Shown: in pieces, positions 32,113 to 40,799 of the stretch
Layout: the number at the start of each line of letters is the position of its first letter
How positions within the stretch are numbered: the stretch's first letter is position 1
From: UBA5972 sp964588725
GTDB lineage: Bacteria; Pseudomonadota; Alphaproteobacteria; Rhodobacterales; Rhodobacteraceae
Assembly (NCBI GenBank): GCA_964588725.1
Contig: CAZPQL010000015.1
Coordinates: 1 to 47,786, forward strand
Length of the DNA stretch: 47,786 nucleotides
Direction of reading: 5' to 3'
Program-made: the position numbers and the translations under genes
Notes under the pieces: generated by a model
What the model was told of the DNA's origin: nothing
The model's input: only the letters and a program-made list of their open reading frames with translations
Databases searched by the model: none

Positions 32113-32583
32113 TTAGCTGTCTTGGGAAACAGCCATTTTCGAGGCCAGCTGAAAACCGATTCGCACGGGATCGACGTCTTTTTGCGGTTTGGGCGCCGCG
32201 CGCAGCATCACGTTAAGCTGTGAAACGTGCTGGATCAATTGGGTGCGCGAACCGGCATTGTCGGTACCATAAAATGTGATGAGATCAGGCGCAAAGAATC
32301 CGATGCCCTGAATGCGCATGATTCCCGCGTCGCTGCCGGCAAATCCCATCGCTACTTCGTGGTCGCCGTCAAGTTGCTCCTCAAAGTTCTGAATATAAAG
32401 CACCAGTCGTTCGTACGCCCATTCCGCCGGTGATTTTTGCCCAAGCGGTTTATCGGTAACGGCACTTGGCAACGGTATCTGCTCTGCAGTTCGCGGCGAA
32501 TCGGGGTCGGCATGCAATACGCGCGCTTCGGGCAATGCTGCGGCCTCATAGGCCTCTGCGGTGGTTTTGATTTGATCCCCCAC
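32113..32583 (-). CDS. DUF6173-family protein, function unknown
   Basis: 156 residues from a GTG that stands one base after the stop of the hydrolase gene, so translation is probably coupled. An unstructured N-terminal third rich in Ala, Pro and Glu is followed by a conserved core: AYERLVLYIQNFEEQLDGDHEVAMGF, AGIMRIQGIGFFAPDLITFYG, RTQLIQHVSQLNVMLRAAPK. This matches what I remember as DUF6173. No membrane segment or signal peptide. Third gene of the acyl-CoA dehydrogenase operon. Confidence 0.75.
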   Translation of the reverse strand: MGDQIKTTAEAYEAAALPEARVLHADPDSPRTAEQIPLPSAVTDKPLGQKSPAEWAYERLVLYIQNFEEQLDGDHEVAMGFAGSDAGIMRIQGIGFFAPDLITFYGTDNAGSRTQLIQHVSQLNVMLRAAPKPQKDVDPVRIGFQLASKMAVSQDS

Positions 32584-32584
32584 T

Positions 32585-33634
32585 TCAATTCGCCCGGTGT
32601 ATCTGCCAGAGCCAGGCCCCGTCGTCGCGTGTAGTGCGGGTCAGTTTTCCCATGCGATACAAATGGTTTACATGCGCAACCGCCTCGACAAGCGCCAGCC
32701 CGTATTCGCCGTCGCCAATAGAACGCTTAAACAAAGTGGCAAAGCACTCTACCGCGGTTCGGGGCTGCTCTAGGAATTTTTCCAAGCGTGTCAGCGCTCC
32801 GTGGTGGTTGTCGATCAACTGGTTCAAGCGAACTGGCAATCCGGTGAAAGGCTTATTATGGCCGGGCAATACCAAATGATCGGACTGCGCCAACTGAAGC
32901 AGGCGCTCGCAGGACTCAAGCCAGTCGCCAACAGGATCAGCGTCGGGTTCGGTAGCATAAACGCCAAGATTTGACGAAATGGACGGCAGAATCTGATCTC
33001 CGGCGATCACCAGGGGCGCGTCCCGACACCAGAAAGTCGCGTGTTCGGGGGCGTGGCCGTTGCCGATATGCACATCCCATAGCCGGCCACCAATTTCTAT
33101 CGTGTCGTTTTGCTGGATGCGCCGATAGCCCAGCGGCATGGGGTCAACAACGTCGGCAAAATTGAAGGGCGTTTCAACCTCGCGGCGCGCGTAGGTGTCC
33201 GCGTCCATCCCGGCGCGCCGGTAATGCAAAAGCGTTTCAGGCGCAGGGGCCGCGTGACGGTCAAGCGTTAACATGCGGGCAAACAACCATGCGGTGCGCG
33301 TTGTCCAGAGATCGGCCCCGAATTCGCTTTGAAACCATCCGGCCAGACCTATATGGTCGGGGTGGTGGTGCGTGACGATTACGCGGTGAACTGGTTTCCC
33401 CTGTAACGGCCCGGCGAATATGTCCTGCCAGATTTTCTTGGTTTTACCGGTGGCGAAACCCGTGTCGATGATCGTCCAGCCTTTGTCTTCGCGCAAGGCG
33501 TAGATGTTGACGTGATCCAGTTTCATCGGCAACGGCAGGCGAAACCATAGAATTCCGTCGGCCACTTCAATCGCTTCTCCGGCGGCTGGTGGCGCCGCGT
33601 AGGGGTAACGAATTTTATTAACGACAGCGTCCAC
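32585..33634 (-). CDS. Metallo-beta-lactamase-fold hydrolase
   Basis: 349 residues. Metal motif THHHPDH with His89, His91, Asp93 and His94, followed by later ligands in IGNGHAPEHATF (about 198), VIAGDQILPS (about 216) and LPGHNKPF (about 264), so both metal sites are complete. C-terminal helical extension of some 80 residues (CFATLFKRSIGDGEYGLALVEAVAHVNHLYRMG) as in LACTB2-like and related thioesterase- or glyoxalase-II-like enzymes. GTG start three bases after the dehydrogenase stop. An acyl-CoA or other thioester hydrolase role is possible from context but not shown. Confidence 0.85.
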   Translation of the reverse strand: MDAVVNKIRYPYAAPPAAGEAIEVADGILWFRLPLPMKLDHVNIYALREDKGWTIIDTGFATGKTKKIWQDIFAGPLQGKPVHRVIVTHHHPDHIGLAGWFQSEFGADLWTTRTAWLFARMLTLDRHAAPAPETLLHYRRAGMDADTYARREVETPFNFADVVDPMPLGYRRIQQNDTIEIGGRLWDVHIGNGHAPEHATFWCRDAPLVIAGDQILPSISSNLGVYATEPDADPVGDWLESCERLLQLAQSDHLVLPGHNKPFTGLPVRLNQLIDNHHGALTRLEKFLEQPRTAVECFATLFKRSIGDGEYGLALVEAVAHVNHLYRMGKLTRTTRDDGAWLWQIHRAN

Positions 33635-33637
33635 GAT

Positions 33638-35350
33638 CTAGCCCGCCAATTCATCGGGGGACAGGGCGTAAAGCGACGATGTGCCTTCACGTGCCGCTGA
33701 CACCAGCGCGTCATAATGCGAAAGCGTCTGGCGGATAAAGAATCGCGCCAGTTTGGTGCGGGGCCCCGCGCCACCCTCGGCCAATGCCGCTTTCAACAGA
33801 AAATGACCACCCAACGTCAGTGCAAAGGCCCGCAAATAGGGCATGGCACCGGCAAAGCGCTCGTTCATATCGCTCTGGCCCAGCATCCAGTGCGTTGTAG
33901 CCAGCATGGCGGTCTCGGCGGCAGACAGAAACGCCGCAAGGTCCGGCAAACTTTCCTCGGCTCTGGCGGCGGTTTCGCTGACCTCGGCAAGTAACGCAAA
34001 CGCCGCCGCACCGTCGTCCATCAGTTTGCGCGACACCAGATCCATGGCCTGAATGCCATTGGTGCCCTCGTAAATTGCGGTGACGCGTACATCGCGCAGA
34101 TATTGCGCCGCGCCCGATTCCTCGATGACGCCCATACCCCCGAATACCTGAATGCCCGCGTTTGACACTTCGATCCCGGTGTCGGTGCAAAAGGTCTTGG
34201 CGATGGGGGTCAGAAACGCGCAGCGCGCGGCCCAGTTTTCGTCGCTGCCAGCACGGGCCAAATCACCCGCGACGGCGGTCGCATAACAAATGGCACGTGC
34301 AGCGGCGGTTTGGGACTTCATCCCCATCAGCATGCGGCGTACATCGGCGTGTTCGGAAATCGGGCTGTCGCCGCCCGGTGTTTTGCCCTGCTTGCGTTCT
34401 GTCGCGAAATTCACCGCGTGCTGAAAGGCGGCCTCGGCCACACCAAGCCCTTCGGCAGCAACGCCAAGGCGGGCGTTGTTCATCATCGTGAACATGGCGG
34501 CCATACCTTTGTGCGGCGCACCGATCAGCCAGCCGGTGGCCCCGGCGTAGTCCATTACCGCAGTCGGAGAGCCGTGCAGTCCCAGTTTGTGTTCGAGCGA
34601 AACAACGCTCAGACTGTTGGCCTTGCCCGGCTCGCCCTGTTGGTCAGGAATAAACTTGGGAACGAGAAACAGCGATATGCCCTTGGTGCCGGGCGCGCTG
34701 TCGGGCAGACGCGCCAGCACAAGATGGCAGACGTTTTGGGCAAAATCATTATCACCCCAGCTGATGAATATCTTTTGGCCGGTAACGGCATAGGTGCCGT
34801 CGCCGTTGTCCTTAGCCGAGGTGCGCAAGGCCCCCACGTCTGAACCGGCTTGCGGTTCGGTCAGGTTCATGGTGCCGCACCATTGACCGGTTATTAGTTT
34901 GGGAATGTAGGTCGCTTTGATCGCGTCGGACGCGTGATGGCGCAGGGCCTCGATCTGGCCTTGCGTCATCAACGGGTTCAGCGACAGCGACAGGCAGGCG
35001 CTGCTCATCATTTCGCCCACCGCCGTGGTCAGCGTTTGCGGCAGACCCATGCCACCCAGTTCGGTTGGCGCAGACATACCAATCCAGCCCCCTTCGGCGA
35101 TGGCCCGGTAGCCCTGCGTGAAACCGGGCGGTGTACGCACCACACCGTTTTCCAGCACCGCCGGATGTTGATCGCCGCTGGTTTGCAGCGGAGCCAGCAC
35201 GTTCTCGGCCATTTTTGCGGCTTCGGTCAGGATCGAGTTAACTGTATCGGGCGTCGAATCTGCAAAAAGCTCCGTCTCCGCCAGTTGATCGCCGCCCACC
35301 ACGTTGTGAAACAGAAATTCAAGCTCGGCTATCGGGGCGCGGTAGGACAT
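33638..35350 (-). CDS. Acyl-CoA dehydrogenase, DmdC-like subfamily
   Basis: 570 residues, the long form with an extra N-terminal segment (YRAPIAELEFLFHNVVGGDQ) and an acyl-CoA dehydrogenase C-terminal extension beyond residue 445, as in the 3-methylmercaptopropionyl-CoA dehydrogenase DmdC. FAD-binding features: MNLTEPQAGSDVGALRT (161-177), KIFISWGDND, and the catalytic Glu428 in AIYEGTNGIQ. Roseobacters carry several DmdC paralogues with differing substrates, so a role in DMSP breakdown is possible but not certain. First gene of a three-gene operon (dehydrogenase, hydrolase, DUF6173), with almost no spacing. Confidence 0.9.
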   Translation of the reverse strand: MSYRAPIAELEFLFHNVVGGDQLAETELFADSTPDTVNSILTEAAKMAENVLAPLQTSGDQHPAVLENGVVRTPPGFTQGYRAIAEGGWIGMSAPTELGGMGLPQTLTTAVGEMMSSACLSLSLNPLMTQGQIEALRHHASDAIKATYIPKLITGQWCGTMNLTEPQAGSDVGALRTSAKDNGDGTYAVTGQKIFISWGDNDFAQNVCHLVLARLPDSAPGTKGISLFLVPKFIPDQQGEPGKANSLSVVSLEHKLGLHGSPTAVMDYAGATGWLIGAPHKGMAAMFTMMNNARLGVAAEGLGVAEAAFQHAVNFATERKQGKTPGGDSPISEHADVRRMLMGMKSQTAAARAICYATAVAGDLARAGSDENWAARCAFLTPIAKTFCTDTGIEVSNAGIQVFGGMGVIEESGAAQYLRDVRVTAIYEGTNGIQAMDLVSRKLMDDGAAAFALLAEVSETAARAEESLPDLAAFLSAAETAMLATTHWMLGQSDMNERFAGAMPYLRAFALTLGGHFLLKAALAEGGAGPRTKLARFFIRQTLSHYDALVSAAREGTSSLYALSPDELAG

Positions 35351-35468
35351 GTGGCGGCTCCTTGGCGGCGTGGCTTTGCATCGGCGCGCACATTTGGCTA
35401 TGTGGGCGCTTGAACGTAGGCAGGCTAGTGGTCTGCGCCATCCTTAACAATCAGAACGCCGCGTCACA

Positions 35469-36431
35469 ATGGACCCTTTGAACACGATAATGTTGCAAGA
35501 CAACGCTATGGGCGTGCGTGCCGCCGCCGATATGTTGCGGCGCGGCGGACTGGTCGCTTTTCCGACCGAAACGGTCTACGGCCTTGGAGCAGATGCGGCC
35601 AATGCTGTAGCGGTGGCAGCGATTTACGCGGCCAAATCGCGACCCACATTAAATCCGCTGATTATTCATGTGGCTGATTTGTCGGCAGCACAGCAGTACG
35701 GTGTTTTTGACGACATATCTTTGAAACTTGCCGCAGCGTTTTGGCCCGGGCCATTAAGTCTGGTGGTGCCCTTGCGCGGCGATTCCGGATTGGCACCCGC
35801 GGTAAGTGCCGGGGCCGACACCGTGGCCATTCGCGTGCCCGCCAATCCGGTGGCGCAGGCATTGCTGAAAAGTTTTGACAGCGCGTTGGCGGCACCGTCG
35901 GCGAACATGTCGGGGCAGGTCAGTCCCACCTGCGCGGCGCATGTAATGCAGGGATTGTCGGGTCGGATCGACGCGGTTCTGGATGGTGGCAACTGTATCG
36001 TGGGACTTGAATCGACGATAGTGCGCGCCACACCAAATGGCGTTGCCTTGTTGCGGGCAGGCGGGGCAAGCGTTGAAGATATCGCTGCGGTGACGGGCGC
36101 GGATCTTGGCGCTGCCACGCCGGAAAAAACGCGACGTTCACCGGGGTTGATGGCGTCGCACTATGCCCCGCGTATGGCGGTACATTTGAACGTAAAAAGG
36201 CCGCGCGACGGTCACCTGTGGCTGGGGTTCGGGCCACATTGCGAGAACGCCGATCTAAATTTGTCGCCCGAAGGGAACCTGTCTGAAGCCGCCGCTAATC
36301 TGTTTGCATATTTGCGAATTCTGGATGCAAAAGCAGGTAAAACTGCGATCGACGTGGCGCCTATCCCCGTGTCGGGCCTTGGTCTGGCGATTGCTGATCG
36401 ACTACGTCGCGCCGCCGCGCCACGTCCCTAA
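35469..36431 (+). CDS. tsaC: L-threonylcarbamoyladenylate synthase (Sua5 type)
   Basis: 320 residues: YrdC domain (1-205) plus the Sua5 C-terminal domain, joined by the linker SPGLMASHYAP (about 226-236). Makes threonylcarbamoyl-AMP for t6A37 of ANN-decoding tRNAs. Seen: GLVAFPTETVYGLGADA, the ATP/Thr-binding KSRPTLNPLIIH (usually KGRP, here Lys-Ser-Arg-Pro), PSANMSGQVSPT and GLESTIV. Convergent with truA; the two stop codons overlap in the tetramer CTAA. Divergent from the dehydrogenase operon, with a 118-bp promoter region between. Confidence 0.94.
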   Translation: MDPLNTIMLQDNAMGVRAAADMLRRGGLVAFPTETVYGLGADAANAVAVAAIYAAKSRPTLNPLIIHVADLSAAQQYGVFDDISLKLAAAFWPGPLSLVVPLRGDSGLAPAVSAGADTVAIRVPANPVAQALLKSFDSALAAPSANMSGQVSPTCAAHVMQGLSGRIDAVLDGGNCIVGLESTIVRATPNGVALLRAGGASVEDIAAVTGADLGAATPEKTRRSPGLMASHYAPRMAVHLNVKRPRDGHLWLGFGPHCENADLNLSPEGNLSEAAANLFAYLRILDAKAGKTAIDVAPIPVSGLGLAIADRLRRAAAPRP

Positions 36432-37192
36432 AACGGTGATTCAGGGTAAATGACATTTGCCAGATATAACCCCTGCGCCGGGCAAACAGGCCCGCAGGCA
36501 GCGCGGTCGCGCGCCAGCAGCGCGGTCTTCATGTCGTCGGGCTCCCAGCTATGTGCACCCACGCGCTCCAGTGATCCGATAAAACTGCGCACCTGATTGT
36601 GCAGAAAGCTGCGGGCGCGGACGTCAAAGCGGAATTCTGTACCATTGCCCAAATCAATCTCTTCAATCGTCAGGGCACTGAGCGTTTTCACCGGGCTTTG
36701 CGCCTGACAATGGGTCGATCTGAATGTGGTGAAATCGTGCTTGCCGATCAAATGCGCGGCGGCGGTACGCATCGCGTCTGTATCCAGCCCATGCGATATG
36801 CGCCACACCAACCCTTTGTCGTGCACCAGCGGCGCGCGGCGTGATTGCAGGCGATAGACATAATGACGCGCACGTGCCGAATGGCGGGCGTCAAAATCCT
36901 CCCCAACCCCGGCCGCAGAGATCACGGCGACCGGCAAGGGTTTCAGGTGGTAATTTACGGCCTCGGACAACCGAAACGGCGTCCAGTCTTTGGCCAGATC
37001 CACATGTGCAACCTGCCCCGTGGCATGCACGCCGGTGTCTGTGCGTCCCGCGCCTGACACGGTAATGTCGCCGCTTTCTATTTTGCCCAACGCCGCTTCA
37101 AGCGCCGCCTGGACGCTCGGCAGCCCCTTTTGGCGCTGCCAGCCGCAAAACGGCGCGCCGTTATATTCGATTTTCAGGGCAAAGCGGGGCAT
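36428..37192 (-). CDS. truA: tRNA pseudouridine(38-40) synthase
   Basis: 254 residues, normal length. Begins ALKIEYNGAPFCGWQRQKG and carries the catalytic Asp in SGAGRTDTGVHATGQVAH (about residues 46-63), then KHDFTTFRSTHCQAQSPVKT and RARSFLHNQVRSFIG. Modifies U38-U40 of the tRNA anticodon arm. The 3' end overlaps tsaC by four bases in convergent orientation, so neither has room for its own terminator. Confidence 0.95.
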   Translation of the reverse strand: MPRFALKIEYNGAPFCGWQRQKGLPSVQAALEAALGKIESGDITVSGAGRTDTGVHATGQVAHVDLAKDWTPFRLSEAVNYHLKPLPVAVISAAGVGEDFDARHSARARHYVYRLQSRRAPLVHDKGLVWRISHGLDTDAMRTAAAHLIGKHDFTTFRSTHCQAQSPVKTLSALTIEEIDLGNGTEFRFDVRARSFLHNQVRSFIGSLERVGAHSWEPDDMKTALLARDRAACGPVCPAQGLYLANVIYPESPF

Positions 37193-37247
37193 GGCGCTGC
37201 CCTAGCCTGCGCTGCGGGTTTTGCCAAGCCCTGCGGGAAACGCAGAC

Positions 37248-37276
37248 TGGACCTTGGTTCGGCCCGCGCGTATAAG
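37248..37276 (+). promoter_or_regulatory. Candidate ileS promoter
   Basis: TGGACC (37248-37253), 17-bp spacer, TATAAG (37271-37276): four and five of six consensus bases. The -10 is framed by CGCGCG repeats (37265-37270 and 37277-37282), which form a short palindrome over it. Transcription should begin at about 37283, practically at the ATG of the small leader frame at 37284 and some 134 nt before ileS. Confidence 0.5.
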
Positions 37277-37283
37277 CGCGCGC

Positions 37284-37334
37284 ATGGATCCACGTCTTGG
37301 CATTATCACGCGAATTATTGACCCGGCGCTCTGA
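37284..37334 (+). CDS. Possible Ile-rich leader peptide of ileS (16 residues)
   Basis: ATG 37284 opens MDPRLGIITRIIDPAL and a TGA at 37332. Four of 16 residues are isoleucine, in two Ile-Ile pairs, and the gene that follows is isoleucyl-tRNA synthetase. The predicted transcription start coincides with the ATG, so it would be read as a leaderless message, and there is no ribosome site. A hairpin spans its stop codon: CCCGGC (37322-37327) with GCCGGG (37346-37351) and an inner CTGA/TCAG stem. No U-run follows, so a classic terminator is not visible. CGTCTT in codons 4-5 could pair with GAGACG at the ileS ribosome site. Speculative. Confidence 0.33.
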   Translation: MDPRLGIITRIIDPAL

Positions 37335-37416
37335 CTGTTCAGGCTGCCGGGCAAAGGTGCATGACGTTGTCGCGCCGCCCCAAAAAACCATTTGAACACG
37401 ACGACGGAGACGCCAA

Positions 37417-40335
37417 ATGAGCGCCGAGACACCCGACTATAGAAACACGATCAACCTGCCCGAAACAGACTTTCCCATGCGCGCGGGTCTGCCAAAACGC
37501 GAGCCCGAATGGCTGGAGCGTTGGGCGCGCATCGGGATTTATGATCGTCTGCGCGCCACCGCCGACCGCACGCCGTTCATCCTGCACGACGGCCCGCCCT
37601 ACGCCAACGGGCATCTGCACATTGGTCACGCGCTGAATAAAATTCTCAAAGACATGGTGGTACGCAGCCAGCAGATGATGGGCAAAGATTCGCGCTATGT
37701 CCCCGGCTGGGACTGCCACGGATTGCCGATTGAATGGAAAATCGAGGAACAATACCGCGCGCGGGGCAAGAATAAGGATGACGTTCCCGTCAACGAACTG
37801 CGCGGCGAGTGCCGCAAATTCGCCGAAGAATGGGTCGATATCCAACGCGAGGAATTCAAACGTCTTGGCGTGACGGGCGCGTGGGACAAGCCCTATAAAA
37901 CCATGGATTTCGAAAGCGAGGCGGTGATCGCCGAGGAGTTCATGAAGTTCGTGATGAACGGGTCGCTGTATCGCGGTTCAAAGCCGGTGATGTGGAGCCC
38001 CGTCGAAAAAACCGCGCTGGCCGAGGCCGAGATCGAATATCACGACCATAAAAGCCATACGATCTGGGTGAAGTTTCCGGTGGTTCATGTAGCTGACGAG
38101 TCGGATTCGCACATTGTGGGCAAAAATGAAAGCCAAGCGTCCGTCGTCATCTGGACGACGACCCCCTGGACCATCCCGCAAAATCGCGCCGTTTGTTATC
38201 ATCCCGATATCGACTACGGCCTTTTTCGCGTCACAAAGGTCGAAGGCGAAAGCTGGCTGAAGGAGGGCGAAACATTTCTAATGGCCAAATCGCTTGCGCC
38301 CGCGTCCTTCAAACAGGCGCGGCTGGAGCCGGACGCTTACGAGCTGGTGCGTGATGTAAGCGCCGATGAGCTCAGTGGCATGACCCTTGCACACCCGCTG
38401 CGCGCCGCAGACGGGGCAAACGGCGAGTGGGATTACGACGTGCCGATGCTGCCCGGTGATCACGTCACCGAAGAAGCTGGCACAGGTTTCGTGCACACCG
38501 CCCCCAGCCACGGGGCCGATGACTATGTCATCGGGCAAAAACACAACCTGCCGATGACCCATAATATTCTGGAGGACAGTTCGTTCCGGGCGGACCTTCC
38601 TTTCTTTGGCGGAGCCGTTATCTTTGACCACAAAGGCAAAGAAAAGGACGCCAACAAACGCGTGATTGACAAGCTGGTCGAGGTTGGCGGCCTGATCGCC
38701 CGTGGGCGCGTCACACACAGCTATCCTCATAGCTGGCGCTCCAAAGCGCCGGTGATTTTCCGTAACACGCCGCAGTGGTTCGTGGCGATTGATCAAAACC
38801 TGAACGACGGCCTGGACAGCTTTGGGACCACCATTCGCGCCCGCGCGCTGACAGAGATTGACAACGTTAAATGGACCCCGGCCACAGGGCGCAACCGCCT
38901 GCACGCGATGATCGAAACCCGCCCTGACTGGGTGATGTCGCGCCAGCGCGCGTGGGGTGTGCCGCTGTCGTGTTTTATCAAAGACGCAGGCGACGGGCAG
39001 GTTGAAATTCTGCGCGACAATGCGGTGAACGCGCGAATTGCGACGGCTTTTCGCGAAAGTGGTGCCGATGCATGGTACGCGGACGGTGCCAAGGAACGCT
39101 TTCTTGACGGGCTTTATGACCCGCGTGAGTGGACCAAGGTCGATGATATTCTGGATGTGTGGTTTGATCGCGGCTCCACGCCTGCGTTCGTTCTGCGCGA
39201 CCGCGACGACGGCACGCCCGATGGCATTGCCGATCTTTATCTTGAGGGCACCGACCAGCATCGCGGCTGGTTTCATTCCAGCCTTTTGCAATCTTGCGGC
39301 ACCAATGGCCGCGCACCGTATAGGGGCGTGCTGACCCACGGGTTTACGCTGGATGAAAAGGGCATGAAAATGTCCAAATCGCTGGGCAACACCATTGTGC
39401 CCGACCAGGTCACCAAACAATACGGTGCCGATATTCTGCGGCTGTGGGTGGCGCAGGTTGATTTCACCAACGATCAACGGATCGGGCCTGAAATTCTGAA
39501 AGGCGTGGCCGACAGTTACCGGCGCTTGCGCAACACTATGCGCTTTATGCTTGGCAACCTGAACGGGTTTTCCGAAAGCGAGCGCGTGGACGCTGCGCAC
39601 ATGCCCGAGCTGGAACGCTGGGTGCTGCACCGCCTGTACAAGCTTGATCAGGTTGTCCGCGCGGGCTATGATAAATACGACTTCCAAGGCGTGTTTCAGG
39701 CGCTGTTTCAGTTTTGCACCGGTGATCTTAGCGCGTATTATTTTGATATCCGCAAGGATGCGTTGTATTGTGACGCCGCCGACAGTCTTGCGCGGCGTTC
39801 TGCACGCAGCGTTCTGGATATTCTGTTTCACCATCTGACAACGTGGCTGGCCCCTATCCTTGTGTTTACCATGGAAGACGTGTGGCTTCAGAGAAAAGCA
39901 GGCGACGACGACTCGGTGCATCTGGTGGATTTTCCGCTTACGCCAGTGGCGTGGCGTGATGATGCGCTGGCAGCCAAGTGGGCCGAAGTGCGCCGCGTGC
40001 GCCGCGTGGTTACAGGGGCCATTGAAATTCAGCGTCAGGACAAAGTGATCGGCGCGTCGCTTGAAGCCGCGCCGGTGGTGACCGTCGCCAGCAAAGACAC
40101 GCGTGACATTCTTCAGAGCGTGGATTTTGCGGACATCTGCATCACGTCGGATATCGTGCTGACCAATGATCCCTTGCTGGACGGTGCTTTTCGCCTGCCG
40201 GAAACCGACGGCGTTGGTGTGGTGTTCGAAAAAGCCGCCGGGGAAAAATGCGCGCGCTGTTGGAAAGTCCTTGGCGACGTGGGCACGCATACCCACCCCG
40301 CCACCTGCAAACGCTGCGACGAGGCGCTGTCTTAG
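37417..40335 (+). CDS. ileS: Isoleucyl-tRNA synthetase
   Basis: 972 residues. Class I synthetase: HIGH motif at 68-71 (HLHIGHALNK), editing CP1 domain with VVIWTTTPWTIP and TGFVHTAPSHG.D, WFDRGSTPAFV, DQHRGWFHSSLL, and KMSKS at 651-655. The C-terminal zinc ribbon has all four cysteines (Cys945, Cys948, Cys964, Cys967). GGAGA lies before the ATG. Charges tRNA-Ile and hydrolyses mischarged Val. 224 bp separate it from truA, containing the promoter and leader noted above. Followed after 11 bp by ogt. Confidence 0.98.
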   Translation: MSAETPDYRNTINLPETDFPMRAGLPKREPEWLERWARIGIYDRLRATADRTPFILHDGPPYANGHLHIGHALNKILKDMVVRSQQMMGKDSRYVPGWDCHGLPIEWKIEEQYRARGKNKDDVPVNELRGECRKFAEEWVDIQREEFKRLGVTGAWDKPYKTMDFESEAVIAEEFMKFVMNGSLYRGSKPVMWSPVEKTALAEAEIEYHDHKSHTIWVKFPVVHVADESDSHIVGKNESQASVVIWTTTPWTIPQNRAVCYHPDIDYGLFRVTKVEGESWLKEGETFLMAKSLAPASFKQARLEPDAYELVRDVSADELSGMTLAHPLRAADGANGEWDYDVPMLPGDHVTEEAGTGFVHTAPSHGADDYVIGQKHNLPMTHNILEDSSFRADLPFFGGAVIFDHKGKEKDANKRVIDKLVEVGGLIARGRVTHSYPHSWRSKAPVIFRNTPQWFVAIDQNLNDGLDSFGTTIRARALTEIDNVKWTPATGRNRLHAMIETRPDWVMSRQRAWGVPLSCFIKDAGDGQVEILRDNAVNARIATAFRESGADAWYADGAKERFLDGLYDPREWTKVDDILDVWFDRGSTPAFVLRDRDDGTPDGIADLYLEGTDQHRGWFHSSLLQSCGTNGRAPYRGVLTHGFTLDEKGMKMSKSLGNTIVPDQVTKQYGADILRLWVAQVDFTNDQRIGPEILKGVADSYRRLRNTMRFMLGNLNGFSESERVDAAHMPELERWVLHRLYKLDQVVRAGYDKYDFQGVFQALFQFCTGDLSAYYFDIRKDALYCDAADSLARRSARSVLDILFHHLTTWLAPILVFTMEDVWLQRKAGDDDSVHLVDFPLTPVAWRDDALAAKWAEVRRVRRVVTGAIEIQRQDKVIGASLEAAPVVTVASKDTRDILQSVDFADICITSDIVLTNDPLLDGAFRLPETDGVGVVFEKAAGEKCARCWKVLGDVGTHTHPATCKRCDEALS

Positions 40336-40346
40336 GCGACAAACCT

Positions 40347-40799
40347 ATGCAAAGATCGCTGCAAACGCCGGTCGGCCAACTGATTGTCTCGCAAGACGGC
40401 GAACACATCTGCGGGCTCAGATGGGGGCGTCGGCAATTTGACGACCGCACGCCTTTGCTGGATGAGGCGGCCGCGCAGATCACTGCCTATTTTGACAGCC
40501 GATTGCAGCGGTTCAACCTGCCGATGGCGGCCCAAACCAGCCCGCTGGTGCATTTGGTTCTGGAGGCATTGTTTGCTATTCGATACGGTGAAACAACGAC
40601 TTACGGTGACGTGGCCAAGCGCGTCGAGGCCCCCGCGCAGGCGGTGGGGCAGGCGCTTGGCGCGAATCCGTTACCAATTCTGATCCCCTGCCACCGTGTC
40701 CTTGGGTCAGATAGTCTGGGAGGTTTTTCAGGTGGTTTGGGTATCGAGACCAAAGTCTGGCTTTTGCGCCACGAAGGTGCCGCGGGGCTGTTGATTTGA
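40347..40799 (+). CDS. ogt: Methylated-DNA-[protein]-cysteine S-methyltransferase
   Basis: 150 residues from ATG 40347, just after the ileS stop. Short N-terminal domain (QTPVGQLIVSQDGEHICGL) and the alkyltransferase domain with GETTTYGDVAKRVEAPAQAVGQALGANPLPIL and acceptor Cys115 in IPCHRV. Transfers the alkyl group of O6-alkylguanine to itself and is then spent. It is the second alkyltransferase of the window (the first is the AraC fusion at 12532-13380). The stop overlaps the TTG of the next gene. Confidence 0.92.
   Translation: MQRSLQTPVGQLIVSQDGEHICGLRWGRRQFDDRTPLLDEAAAQITAYFDSRLQRFNLPMAAQTSPLVHLVLEALFAIRYGETTTYGDVAKRVEAPAQAVGQALGANPLPILIPCHRVLGSDSLGGFSGGLGIETKVWLLRHEGAAGLLI

Noticed and set aside
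37265..37282. CGCGCG-TATAAG-CGCGCG as an operator palindrome over the ileS -10
   Set aside because: The arms are simple alternating CG repeats common at this GC content; not convincing as a binding site without conservation.
38278..40296. A 672-codon open frame on the minus strand opposite ileS
   Set aside because: It mirrors the codons of ileS in a high-GC gene, has no ribosome site or domain similarity and is His/Arg-rich, as expected of an antisense shadow.
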